Assembly (NCBI RefSeq): GCF_027622855.1
Contig: NZ_JAPZVR010000007.1
Coordinates: forward strand, 226,649 to 283,402
DNA from: Glycomyces algeriensis
GTDB taxonomy: Bacteria; Actinomycetota; Actinomycetes; Mycobacteriales; Micromonosporaceae
DNA length: 56,754 nucleotides
Reading direction: 5' to 3'
A model generated the notes under the pieces. It was not told the DNA's origin and ran no database searches. It saw only the letters and a list, made by a program, of their open reading frames with translations. Positions 15,587-23,771 of this stretch are shown piece after piece. The position numbers were made by a program, and so were the translations under genes. Each line of letters begins with the position of its first letter. The stretch's first letter is position 1.

Positions 15587-16768
15587 GTGTCGTGGACGAC
15601 GATACGCCATTCCGGCGTACCTGAAAACACCCATTCGGCCGTCTGGCGCATCGGCGAGAAGCCGCACGACCCGCTCGACCCGGGCCCGTACGGCACGCCC
15701 GGCTGGCAGCCCGACCCGCGCCGGGGCCGCCGCCGCCGAGGCGAGCTCCCGGACCCGCCGCCCGCAGAGCGAGGCGGCGAGCCGCGACCGGTCGAACGGC
15801 GCGGCGAGCCCGAACCGATCAAGCGTCGCGGCGAAGGGCCGGGGCGCAGCCGGTTCGAGTCGCCGGGCCACTCCCCAGCGTCTCACTCGCACCCGGTCGC
15901 AGAGCCGCACGACTTCTCGCCGATGCGCGAGGCCGCCTACCGCGACTTCCTCCGCGACTCCGAGGAGCTTCACCGCGCTCATCTCGAAGCGCCGGAACCG
16001 AACCGCGTCCTCGTCTACCTGCGCTGGTACCTGCAGATCGTGGTCGCGGTCCTGTACTGGCGCGTCGTGCCGTTTCCGGAACCGCCGTCGCGCTGCCGAC
16101 GCTCCCGCGCCGCCTGCCGACCACGTGAAGCGCACCAAGCGACTCGGTACGTCGGCCGTGCCGCCGTGCCGACCCGCCCGGCGGTCGAGCCGATCCGTGA
16201 GGCCACGCTCGTGGCGGCGCCGACCGAGCCGCTTCCGATCGCCGCGCAGCCGGACGAACCGCAGCAGATCACAACGCAGCCAATCGAATCGCCGCAGATC
16301 AACGCACAACCGGCCGCCCCTCCGATCGCGATCGAATGGCGCACCGCCGCCCGCCCGCAGGTCCAACCCGTCACCCCGGCACGACGCGCCGATCCGCCGC
16401 GCCCGCCGGTCCGCCCGCGTGCGGTCATGGTCCCGCGCAACGGCGCCCAGAGCCGCCGCCGCGCCGACACGCGCCGCATCTTCCTCCACACCTACGCGAC
16501 GGCCCGCGACCAGAACCTCCGCAACCTCACCTGGCCCAAGGGAAGCTGGGCGAACTTCACGGCCACCGACGCCTACGCCAACCCGCGCCGAGGCTCGATC
16601 CAACGACGCCGCAACCACCGGCCCCGCAACCTCGCCCTCGCCCGCTCGTTCCCGAGCACGATCCCGGCCGTCCCGATCGGCGCGACCAGCCGCCCGGCCC
16701 CGATCGGACCTACCTCGCGCCTGGTCGCGGCCACCGCGACCCCGTACCCGGGCGGCGACTTCCGATGA
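15587..16768 (+). CDS. proline/arginine-rich orphan protein with one membrane segment
   Basis: This 393-residue protein is rich in Pro, Arg and Ala. An internal hydrophobic stretch (VLVYLRWYLQIVVAVLYWRV, about residues 144-163) is the only likely membrane segment. Before it lies an acidic-basic, proline-rich region with GEPRPVERRGEPEPIKRRGE-like repeats. After it come QP-rich repeats (TTQPIESPQINAQPAA) and a basic tail. I do not recognise a family. The GTG at 15587 is chosen because the sequence before it lacks coding character and GAGAG lies upstream, but the start is uncertain. The gene overlaps the next by ATGA, which supports a real two-gene unit. A long opposite-strand frame here is a shadow. 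Confidence 0.6.
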   Translation: MSWTTIRHSGVPENTHSAVWRIGEKPHDPLDPGPYGTPGWQPDPRRGRRRRGELPDPPPAERGGEPRPVERRGEPEPIKRRGEGPGRSRFESPGHSPASHSHPVAEPHDFSPMREAAYRDFLRDSEELHRAHLEAPEPNRVLVYLRWYLQIVVAVLYWRVVPFPEPPSRCRRSRAACRPREAHQATRYVGRAAVPTRPAVEPIREATLVAAPTEPLPIAAQPDEPQQITTQPIESPQINAQPAAPPIAIEWRTAARPQVQPVTPARRADPPRPPVRPRAVMVPRNGAQSRRRADTRRIFLHTYATARDQNLRNLTWPKGSWANFTATDAYANPRRGSIQRRRNHRPRNLALARSFPSTIPAVPIGATSRPAPIGPTSRLVAATATPYPGGDFR

Positions 16769-17139
16769 GCCGAAACCGAAACGCGCCCTTGGAAGTCCGC
16801 CGCGCCTACCAGCGCGCCCTCGCCTCCCTTCCCTCGAAGTCCACAGTGGTGCACCCGCCGCGACTGGAGGCGCTCGCCATCGTGGGCGCGGCGATCATCG
16901 ACGACCGAACCCTCGCGTTCGGCGTCCACGGCGACCATCCGCACCTGTGGATCACCGCCGACGCAGCCGTGGGTCCGAGCCTCCTCGGTCACTGCTCCGG
17001 CCTGGTCGACAACGCGCCCGACCTGTGGATCTGCGACCACGACGCCTGGCCGTGGATCCTCAGCGGCGACATCGCCGACCAGATCGAGGAGGCGGCCCTG
17101 CGCGCATGGCGCGACTGCGTCCGCGATTGCGACGGCTAG
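16765..17139 (+). CDS. orphan protein, translationally coupled to the proline-rich membrane protein
   Basis: This 124-residue protein starts at an ATG overlapping the previous stop (ATGA). It has a short basic N-terminus (MSRNRNAPLEVRRAYQRAL), then an alternating strand-helix core with LAIVGAAIIDDRTLAFGVHGDHPHLWITAD and a Trp-rich segment (LWICDHDAWPWIL). It ends DCVRDCDG. It looks soluble. I do not recognise a family and propose no function. A strong GC hairpin lies about 90 bases after the stop. The tight coupling suggests it works with the membrane protein. Confidence 0.65.
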   Translation: MSRNRNAPLEVRRAYQRALASLPSKSTVVHPPRLEALAIVGAAIIDDRTLAFGVHGDHPHLWITADAAVGPSLLGHCSGLVDNAPDLWICDHDAWPWILSGDIADQIEEAALRAWRDCVRDCDG

Positions 17140-17226
17140 CGCCCGTCCAGGTTCTCTCGCCATTCGTTCCCGCCGACGAGTCCAGGAACTCCTTAGGCCT
17201 TCGAGCGTGGGCGGCAGTGCAACCTC

Positions 17227-17258
17227 GCCGCCGCCGGGCACGGGCCCGGCGGCGGCGC
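17227..17258 (+). terminator. GC-rich hairpin after the orphan pair
   Basis: A perfect 14-bp stem (17227-17240 with 17245-17258) closes an ACGG loop. There is no T-tract, as is frequent for terminators in very GC-rich actinomycetes. Confidence 0.6.
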
Positions 17259-17318
17259 TCTGCCGGGTGCGTTTGCGACCGGATGTCGTGTCTCACGCGT
17301 CACGTCTCGATCTCTGAC

Positions 17319-17347
17319 TTGACTTGCATACCCCTTGGGGGTATAAA
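17319..17347 (+). promoter_or_regulatory. copper operon promoter
   Basis: TTGACT (17319-17324) and TATAAA (17342-17347) are separated by 17 bases. The spacer is almost completely filled by a palindrome of the CsoR type, which explains repression by direct occlusion. Confidence 0.85.
17328..17345 (+). promoter_or_regulatory. CsoR-type operator 1
   Basis: The sequence ATACCCCTTGGGGGTATA is a near-perfect dyad (TATACCCC-type arms) matching the G/C-tract operators of copper-sensing CsoR repressors. It lies between the -35 and -10 elements of the copper operon promoter. CsoR releases DNA when it binds Cu(I), so the operon should be copper-inducible. No csoR gene is adjacent. Confidence 0.85.
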
Positions 17348-17360
17348 TCAAGTCATGCGG

Positions 17361-17377
17361 ATACCCTAAGGGGGTAT
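17361..17377 (+). promoter_or_regulatory. CsoR-type operator 2
   Basis: A second dyad, ATACCCTAAGGGGGTAT, lies 15 bases after operator 1 and overlaps the expected transcription start and leader. Its centre is 33 bases from that of operator 1, close to three helical turns, so two repressor oligomers could bind on the same DNA face. Confidence 0.8.
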
Positions 17378-17397
17378 CATCGGATCGGGAGGGTCTT

Positions 17398-18369
17398 ATG
17401 AACACCGGAACACGCCTCGGCCTCTACGGAGGCGGGCTCGCGGTCCTGTTCGCGGCCGCGTTCGGCACGGCCGCCGCCGTCATGCCCGACGACGCCGCCG
17501 ACGACTGGAACGACCAGTCCGGCCACGACGGCGGGCACGAAAGCGGCAGCGACAGCGGCGCGGCCGCCTCCCTGCCCGGCCTCGCCATCGAGCAGGACGG
17601 CTACCTGCTCACCGAGGTCGGCGCCCCCGCCGGGATCGGCGAGGAGGGCGAACTCGCCTTCCAGATCACCGGCGCGAACGGCGAGCCGCTCACCGACTAC
17701 ACCGTCTCCCACGAGAAGGAGCTCCACCTCATCGTGGTCCGCTCCGACGGCACCCACTTCCGCCACGTGCACCCCGAACTCGACGCCAACGGCACCTGGT
17801 CGCTGCCCTGGACCTGGGACGCGGCCGGCTCCTACCGCGTCTACGCCGACTTCGTGCCCGAAGGCGGCGAGGGCCTCACCCTGACCCGCACCGTCGAGGT
17901 CGCGGGCGACTACGGCCCCGAGACCGCCACCGAGCCCTCGCTGGTCGCCGAGGTCGACGGCTTCACCGTCACCCTCGAAGGCGACCTCAGCGCGGGCGCT
18001 TCCGCCGAGGTCACCGCCTCGGTGACCCGCGAAGGGCAGCCTGTCACCGAACTCGAGCCCTACCTCGGCGCGTTCGGCCACCTTGTGGCCCTTCGCGAAG
18101 GCGACCTCGCCTACCTCCACGTGCACCCCGAGGGCGAAGCGCCGCAGGCGGGCGACCTCAGCGGTCCCGACGTGCGGTTCGCGACCGAGGTGCCCACCGC
18201 GGGCCGGTACTTCCTGTACTTCGACTTCCAGGTCGCGGGTGAAGTGCACAGCGCGGCGTTCGTGGTCGACACGGCCGAGAGCGCGGGCGGCGCGGCCGAC
18301 CCCACCGAGGGAACGACCGACGAGCCGTCCGAATCCGCGGAACACCCCACCGACGACCACGGCCACTAA
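17398..18369 (+). CDS. membrane-anchored or secreted copper-related protein with two His-rich beta domains
   Basis: This 323-residue protein has one N-terminal membrane segment (about 7-28), followed by an Asp/His/Gly-rich linker and two similar beta-rich halves outside the cell. Each half carries an HxHP motif (FRHVHPE near 122-128 and YLHVHPE near 240) and a Y-x-V/F-Y-F/A-DF block. The tail ends EHPTDDHGH. The histidine and methionine-poor pattern suggests extracellular Cu(I/II) binding rather than catalysis. It is the first gene behind the CsoR-type promoter and is followed 27 bases later by the copper ATPase gene. Similar proteins precede CopA-type ATPases in actinomycetes. The exact function is unknown. 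Confidence 0.8.
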   Translation: MNTGTRLGLYGGGLAVLFAAAFGTAAAVMPDDAADDWNDQSGHDGGHESGSDSGAAASLPGLAIEQDGYLLTEVGAPAGIGEEGELAFQITGANGEPLTDYTVSHEKELHLIVVRSDGTHFRHVHPELDANGTWSLPWTWDAAGSYRVYADFVPEGGEGLTLTRTVEVAGDYGPETATEPSLVAEVDGFTVTLEGDLSAGASAEVTASVTREGQPVTELEPYLGAFGHLVALREGDLAYLHVHPEGEAPQAGDLSGPDVRFATEVPTAGRYFLYFDFQVAGEVHSAAFVVDTAESAGGAADPTEGTTDEPSESAEHPTDDHGH

Positions 18370-18396
18370 GCCCCGAACGACAGAGGAGGGACGACC

Positions 18397-20664
18397 ATGA
18401 CCACTGCACTGCCCCCCGGACCGGTCGACCGCATCGAACTCGAGATCGGCGGGATGACCTGCGCCTCGTGCGCCATGCGGATCGAGAAGAAGCTCAACAA
18501 GGTCGAGGGCGTCACCGCCACCGTCAACTACGCCACGGAGAAGGCCCGCATCGAGGCCCCCGCGGGCATCGACCCGGCCGAGCTCATCGCGGTTGTCGAG
18601 AAGACCGGCTACACCGCGGCCCTCCCCCTGCCCCCCGAACCCGAGAAGTCCGAAGAGGACGGAGACGGCGAGCGACCCGACCCTGAGCTGGACTCCCTGC
18701 GCCAGCGGCTCGTCGGCGCAATCGTCCTGACCCTGCCGGTCATCGCCATGTCGATGATCCCGGCCCTCCAGTTCGACTACTGGCAATGGGCCTCCCTGGC
18801 CCTCGCCTGGCCGGTCATCCTGTGGTCGGCCTGGCCGTTCCACAAGGCCGCGTTCCAGAACCTTCGCCACGGCGCCGCCACCATGGACACGCTCGTCTCG
18901 GTCGGCACCCTCGCCGCGTTCGCCTGGTCGCTGTACGCCCTGTTCCTCGGCACCGCCGGGACCCCGGGCATGACCCACCCGTTCAGGATCACCGTCGAGC
19001 CCACCGACGGCGCGGGCAACATCTACCTCGAGGTCGCGGCCGGGGTGACCATGTTCGTGCTCGCCGGACGCTACTTCGAGAAGCGCTCCAAGCGGCAGGC
19101 CGGCGCGGCCCTGCGGGCGCTGCTCCACATGGGCGCCAAGGACGTCGCGGTCCTGCGCGGCGGTGCGGAGACCCGCGTGCCGATCAAGGACCTCGCCGTC
19201 GGCGACGAGTTCGTGGTCCGCCCAGGGGAGAAGATCGCCACCGACGGCGTGATCACCTCCGGCACCTCCGCCGTGGACGCCTCCATGCTCACCGGCGAAT
19301 CGGTGCCCGTCGAGGTCGGCGCGGGCGACGCGGTCACCGGCGCGACGGTCAACGCGGGCGGACGGCTCGTCGTGCGCGCCACCGCGGTCGGCGGCGACAC
19401 CCAGCTCGCGCAGATGGCGCGGCTCGTCGAGGACGCCCAGTCCGGGAAGGCCGAGGTCCAGCGCCTGGCCGACAAGGTCTCGGGGATCTTCGTGCCGATC
19501 GTCATCGCGATCGCGGTCGCGACCCTCGGGTTCTGGCTCGGCGCGGGCTACCCGACGGCGGCGGCGTTCACCGCCGCGGTCGCGGTCCTGATCATCGCCT
19601 GCCCCTGCGCGCTGGGCCTGGCGACGCCTACCGCGCTGCTGGTCGGCACCGGGCGCGGCGCCCAGATGGGCGTGCTCATCAAGGGCCCGGAGGTCCTGGA
19701 GTCCACGCGGCGCGTCGACACGATCGTGCTCGACAAGACCGGCACCGTGACCACAGGGAAGATGACCCTCACCGAGGCCCTCCCGGAGGCGGGCACCGAC
19801 CGCGCCGAGCTGCTGCGGCTCGCGGGCGCGCTCGAGCACGCCTCGGAGCACCCTGTGGCGCAGGCGATCGCGAAGGCCGCCGCCGCCGAAGGCGCACTGC
19901 CGGAGGTCGAGGAGTTCAAGAACATCGAAGGCAAAGGCGTGCAGGGGATCGTGGACGGCCACCTCGCCGTGGTCGGGCGCGAGTCGCTGCTCGCGGACTG
20001 GACGCTGGAGCTCAGTCCCGAACTGGCCGAAGCGAAAGCCGAGGCCGAACGCGACGGCAAGACCGCGGTCGCGGTCGGTTGGGACGGCGAGGCGCGCGGC
20101 GTGCTCATCGTCGCGGACACCGTCAAGCCCACCAGCGCCGAGGCGATCGAGCAGTTCAAGGCGCTCGGCCTGACGCCGGTGCTGCTCACCGGCGACAACA
20201 AGGCCGTCGCGGAGCGGATCGCGGCCGAGGTGGGCATCGACGAGGTGATCGCCGAGGTCATGCCGCAGGACAAGGTCGACCAGGTGGCGCGGCTGCAGGC
20301 CGAGGGCCGGGTCGTGGCGATGGTCGGCGACGGCGTGAACGACGCGGCGGCGCTCGCCAAGGCCGATCTCGGCCTGGCGATGGGCACCGGGACGGACGTG
20401 GCGATCGAGGCCGCGGACCTGACGCTGGTGCGCGGCGACCTGCGGTCGGCGGCGGACGCGATCCGGTTGTCGCGCAAGACGCTCGGCACGATCAAGGGCA
20501 ACCTGTTCTGGGCCTTCGCCTACAACGTGGCGGCGATTCCGCTTGCGGCGCTGGGGCTGCTGAACCCGATGCTCGCGGGTGCGGCGATGGCGTTCTCGAG
20601 CGTGTTCGTGGTCGGCAACAGCCTGAGGCTGCGGTCGTTCAAGAGCGGCGCGCGCGAGAGCTGA
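18397..20664 (+). CDS. copA: P1B-type copper-translocating ATPase
   Basis: This 755-residue pump exports Cu(I) from the cytoplasm using ATP. An N-terminal heavy-metal-binding domain has GGMTCASC (Cys22 and Cys25). Eight membrane segments follow, with the actuator motif TGES, the ion-binding CPC (about 402-404, in [13 protein letters not shown]), the phosphorylated Asp446 in DKTGT, the P1B-specific SEHP, and [10 protein letters not shown]. The final membrane part has [36 protein letters not shown], with the Asn, Met and Ser positions typical of copper-specific P1B-1 pumps. It lies behind the CsoR operators with the secreted protein, so it should be induced by copper. The symbol denotes the family; actinobacterial relatives are also called ctpV. 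Confidence 0.92.
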   Translation: MTTALPPGPVDRIELEIGGMTCASCAMRIEKKLNKVEGVTATVNYATEKARIEAPAGIDPAELIAVVEKTGYTAALPLPPEPEKSEEDGDGERPDPELDSLRQRLVGAIVLTLPVIAMSMIPALQFDYWQWASLALAWPVILWSAWPFHKAAFQNLRHGAATMDTLVSVGTLAAFAWSLYALFLGTAGTPGMTHPFRITVEPTDGAGNIYLEVAAGVTMFVLAGRYFEKRSKRQAGAALRALLHMGAKDVAVLRGGAETRVPIKDLAVGDEFVVRPGEKIATDGVITSGTSAVDASMLTGESVPVEVGAGDAVTGATVNAGGRLVVRATAVGGDTQLAQMARLVEDAQSGKAEVQRLADKVSGIFVPIVIAIAVATLGFWLGAGYPTAAAFTAAVAVLIIACPCALGLATPTALLVGTGRGAQMGVLIKGPEVLESTRRVDTIVLDKTGTVTTGKMTLTEALPEAGTDRAELLRLAGALEHASEHPVAQAIAKAAAAEGALPEVEEFKNIEGKGVQGIVDGHLAVVGRESLLADWTLELSPELAEAKAEAERDGKTAVAVGWDGEARGVLIVADTVKPTSAEAIEQFKALGLTPVLLTGDNKAVAERIAAEVGIDEVIAEVMPQDKVDQVARLQAEGRVVAMVGDGVNDAAALAKADLGLAMGTGTDVAIEAADLTLVRGDLRSAADAIRLSRKTLGTIKGNLFWAFAYNVAAIPLAALGLLNPMLAGAAMAFSSVFVVGNSLRLRSFKSGARES

Positions 20665-21107
20665 TGCGGCCGTGGAGGACGCGCAGTCCGGCTCCGGTCG
20701 GCCCAATCGGGCCGGTTGCCGGGCAGCACTGCCGCTCGGAAGGCGGCCTCAGCAGCCTTCGATCCGCGCTGATCGGGTCGGCGTTGTTGTTCGGATCGGC
20801 GGGGGTTCCCCATCCACTAACCCCCACCCACCACTAGAGGGGAAAAGACTGTAGCCCCGAGCGTCCCGCCCGGGTACGACAAAAACCGGCCGCCGCGGCC
20901 CGCTTGTCACTCGAAAGAGTGCAGGCGCCGTGGCGGCCGGTTCGGCGTCGGGGCCGGATGTCAACCCGGTTCAGCGGGATCAGAGATCGACCCGGCTCAT
21001 CGGAGCCTCAAGTCGGCCCAGGCCCATCGGAGTCGGAAGTCGACCTGGTCCATCGGGTCGGAAGTCGGCCCGGCCCGTCCCTGCCCGGCCCGTCAGCAGG
21101 CTGCCGG
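20665..21107. other. 443-base gap with degenerate direct repeats and a terminator
   Basis: No gene is apparent. Between about 20985 and 21095 a block of roughly 24 bases recurs four times in degenerate form, built on CATCGGAGTCGGAAGTCGAC and variants. A long hairpin at 20880-20942 is listed separately. The rest is plain GC-rich sequence. Confidence 0.6.
20880..20942 (-). terminator. long branched hairpin terminator for the haloacid dehalogenase gene
   Basis: Outer arms of 11 bp (20884-20894 with 20932-20942) enclose an inner perfect hairpin, CACTCGAAAGAGTG (20908-20921). Read on the minus strand, the structure is followed directly by TTTTTG, so it suits the leftward gene ending at 21108. Confidence 0.75.
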
Positions 21108-21800
21108 CTACCGCGACACCAGCGCGACGGTCAAAGCCTCAAGACCGTCGAAGTGGCCGTCGAACGTGTCGGTGTCCTTCGGCGGGTCGCCGACCGCCCT
21201 GCCGATGTAGGCCGTGCGCATGCCGCACGCCTGCGCTCCGCGCAGGTCCCAGGCGTGCGCCGCGACCATCAACGTGCGCTCGGGCGCGCACCCGGCCGCG
21301 TCCAACGCCAGCCGGTACACCTCCGGCGCGGGCTTGTACGCCCCCGCCGACTCGCTCGAGAGCGCCTGGTGGAACCGCAGCCCCGCGAACGCGTTGAGCC
21401 GCAGCAGCGCCGCGCGGCCGGCGTTCGAGAGGCCGATGACCGGGAAGTGCCAGGCGAGCCGCTCGATCCCGGCGACCGAGTCCTCCCAGGGGGCGAGCCG
21501 CTGGCCGGCCGTCGCGAGCCTCGCGATGACGCCCGGGTCCGCGATCCCGGCCCGCACGGCCACCGCGCGCGCCGCTTCGGCGTCGATGACCTCGGTGGTG
21601 GCGTACGCGCGCTCGCCGCGGGCGATGCGGTCCTGCTCGTCCTCCACGTGCCGCTGCCACATGGCGAGCAGCTCGTCGACCGTGAGCTGGTCGGCGTCCG
21701 GCAGGGCTTCGCGGATCGCCGCCCCGATCCCGCCCGGTTCGTCGACGAGCGTGCCGAGCACGTCGAAGACGACCACCTCGATGTCGCGGATCTCAGTCAT
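21108..21800 (-). CDS. haloacid dehalogenase, type II (HAD superfamily)
   Basis: This 230-residue enzyme matches L-2-haloacid dehalogenase-like HADs. Motif I is VVFDVLGTLVDEPGG with the nucleophilic Asp; motif II is LSNAG; motif III is the Lys in AYKPAPEVY; and motif IV is VAAHAWDLRGAQACGMRTAYI, a stretch highly typical of type II haloacid dehalogenases. It hydrolyses small 2-haloacids in characterised relatives, although many family members have other substrates. The ATG at 21800 has GGGGG upstream; a longer form starting 13 residues earlier is less likely. It is a single gene, with rarA divergent and a strong terminator downstream. Confidence 0.88.
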   Translation of the reverse strand: MTEIRDIEVVVFDVLGTLVDEPGGIGAAIREALPDADQLTVDELLAMWQRHVEDEQDRIARGERAYATTEVIDAEAARAVAVRAGIADPGVIARLATAGQRLAPWEDSVAGIERLAWHFPVIGLSNAGRAALLRLNAFAGLRFHQALSSESAGAYKPAPEVYRLALDAAGCAPERTLMVAAHAWDLRGAQACGMRTAYIGRAVGDPPKDTDTFDGHFDGLEALTVALVSR

Positions 21801-21969
21801 GAATGCCCCCATCCGAATCGGAGCAGCCGATCCTGCCAAACGCCGCCGTATCGGTCAAGCGCCGCACCCGTGAGAGGAGCCTATGCCGCTCCGCACGGCG
21901 CCCCGGCCGATTCGATGAGCCACGGGCCGACATCCGCTCACGTTCGCACCGTATGTCACACCACGGCGA

Positions 21970-21981
21970 TACGGTGGTGAC
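21970..21981 (+). promoter_or_regulatory. -10 element of a possible leaderless rarA transcript
   Basis: TACGGT at 21970-21975 is six bases before the rarA ATG. No clear -35 element is visible, so this is tentative. Confidence 0.35.
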
Positions 21982-23289
21982 ATGAGTGAACCGGCGCCCG
22001 CATTGCCGCTCTTCGGGGACGAACCGCCCAGGCCCCTCGCCGACCGGCTGCGTCCGCGCACCCTCGCCGAGGTCGTCGGCCAAGACCACCTGCTGGCCCC
22101 CGAAGCGCCGCTCGGGCGCATGGTCGCGCGCGGCAAACCCGTGTCGACCATCCTCTGGGGCCCGCCCGGGTGCGGCAAGACCACCATCGCGCGGCTGCTC
22201 GCCGAAGAGACCGACCTCGCGTTCGAACCGCTCTCAGCCGTGTTCTCCGGCGTCGCGGACCTGCGGAAGGTTTTCGCCGCCGCACGCCAGCGCCGCGAGA
22301 TGGGCCAGGGCACGCTCCTGTTCGTGGACGAGATCCACCGGTTCAACCGCGCCCAGCAGGACGGCTTCCTGCCGTACGTCGAGGACGGCACGATCATCCT
22401 GGTCGGCGCCACCACCGAGAACCCCAGCTTCGAGCTCAACGGCGCGCTCCTCTCCCGCTGCCAGGTGTTCGTGCTGCACCGGCTCGACACCGCCGCGCTC
22501 GAGACGCTCCTGGCCCGCGCCGAGCAGGAGGTGCGGCCGGTGCCGCTGGACGAGCAGGCGCGCGGGTCGCTCGTGGCGATGGCCGACGGCGACGGCCGGT
22601 ACCTGCTCAACATGGTCGAGCAGCTGCAGGAGCTGCCGGAGGGCACGCCGCCGCTCGATACGGCCGCCCTGGCGGAGGCCATCCAGAAGCGCGCGCCGCT
22701 CTACGACAAGACGCAGGAGAGCCACTACAACCTCATCTCGGCGCTGCACAAGTCGATGCGCGGCTCCGATCCTGACGCGGCCCTGTACTGGCTCGCGCGG
22801 ATGCTCGACGGCGGGGAGGATCCGCTGTTCATCGCGCGCCGCATCGTGCGGTTCGCGAACGAGGACATCGGGATCGCCGATCCGCAGGCGGTGCAGCAGG
22901 CGCTGGCGGCGTGGGACGTGTACGAGCGGCTGGGTTCACCGGAGGGGGAGCTGGCGATCGCGCAGGCGGTCGTCTACCTGGCGACCGCGCCGAAGTCGAT
23001 CGCGGTGTACCGGGGTTTCGGGGAGGCCGTGCGGGCCGCGAAGCAGACCGGTTCGCTCGCGCCGCCGCCGCACATCCTGAACGCGCCGACCCGCCTGATG
23101 AAGGAGATCGGCTACGGCAAGGGCTACCAGTACGACCCCGACAGCGCGGACGGCTTCTCGGGCGCGGACTACTTCCCCGAGGGGATGGACCGGCAGCGGT
23201 TCTACCGGCCTACCCGCAACGGGAACGAGGCGCGCGTGGGCGAGCGGCTCGAGCGCTGGGCCGAGCTGCGCGCCGAGAAGCGGGACTAG
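21982..23289 (+). CDS. rarA: replication-associated recombination protein A (RarA/MgsA AAA+ ATPase)
   Basis: This 435-residue AAA+ ATPase acts at stalled replication forks, related to MgsA/WRNIP1. It has Walker A GPPGCGKTT (60-68), Walker B LLFVDEIHRFNRAQQD, sensor 1 VGATTENPSFELN and the sensor 2 arginine region. The C-terminal third carries the RarA-specific tetramerisation block (ESHYNLISALHKSMRGSDPDAALYWLARMLDGGEDPLFIARRIVRFANEDIG). A short N-terminal QxxLF-like piece (ALPLFGD) resembles a sliding-clamp binding motif. The ATG is preceded by GGTGGTG, a poor ribosome binding site, and a -10-like hexamer at six bases, so leaderless translation is possible. Confidence 0.95.
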   Translation: MSEPAPALPLFGDEPPRPLADRLRPRTLAEVVGQDHLLAPEAPLGRMVARGKPVSTILWGPPGCGKTTIARLLAEETDLAFEPLSAVFSGVADLRKVFAAARQRREMGQGTLLFVDEIHRFNRAQQDGFLPYVEDGTIILVGATTENPSFELNGALLSRCQVFVLHRLDTAALETLLARAEQEVRPVPLDEQARGSLVAMADGDGRYLLNMVEQLQELPEGTPPLDTAALAEAIQKRAPLYDKTQESHYNLISALHKSMRGSDPDAALYWLARMLDGGEDPLFIARRIVRFANEDIGIADPQAVQQALAAWDVYERLGSPEGELAIAQAVVYLATAPKSIAVYRGFGEAVRAAKQTGSLAPPPHILNAPTRLMKEIGYGKGYQYDPDSADGFSGADYFPEGMDRQRFYRPTRNGNEARVGERLERWAELRAEKRD

Positions 23290-23360
23290 TGCCTACCCCG
23301 CCGATGCGGCGAGCGGGCGGACGGGCCGGAGAGCGACCGGCCTGATGCCCGGGCCGGGCC

Positions 23361-23687
23361 TTAGTCTTCTTCGCCGAGGCGGACCGCCTTCTCGTGCACC
23401 ATCTCGGCGTACTCGGGGTGCCGTTCGATCCAGCCCGCGATGAACGGGTCGGCGGGTTCGATCTGCTTGCCGGCCTTGCGTGCCGCGTCGATCGCGAAGC
23501 GGGCGAGCGCGGCGCCGATCCCCTTGTTCTGGAGCTCCTCGGGGACCTCGGTGCGGGCGAGCATGGTCGTGCCGTCGTGGTGGCGGTATTCGGTGTAGCC
23601 GACCAGTTCGCCGTCGACCCGCGCCTCGTAGCGGCTCTGGTCGGGCGCGTCGGTGACGTGGACGGTGAGTCGCTCCTGCACGGCCAT
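23361..23687 (-). CDS. small GNAT N-acetyltransferase (YidJ / NATD1 type)
   Basis: This 108-residue protein is a minimal GCN5-related fold of the NATD1 group. The acetyl-CoA binding loop is EELQNKGIGAALARFAIDAARKAG. The C-terminal FIAGWIERHPEYAEMVHEKAVRL is characteristic of the group, in which a HPEY motif follows the Pro. Substrates are not established for these proteins. The ATG is preceded by AGGAGG. It faces rarA tail-to-tail with a 71-base gap and lies upstream of the GH30 gene on the same strand, but an operon is doubtful. Confidence 0.88.
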   Translation of the reverse strand: MAVQERLTVHVTDAPDQSRYEARVDGELVGYTEYRHHDGTTMLARTEVPEELQNKGIGAALARFAIDAARKAGKQIEPADPFIAGWIERHPEYAEMVHEKAVRLGEED

Positions 23688-23771
23688 GAGTCCTCCTTCG
23701 GATGGGCGGGCGCCCTCGCGGGCGCCCGCTTCGAACCTGTGGAGTACCCCTCGGAGCGGGTTCTCACCCGG

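Noticed and set aside
15278..16618. 446-residue minus-strand frame
   Set aside because: It lies opposite the proline-rich orphan gene. The ATGA coupling to the next gene supports the plus strand instead.
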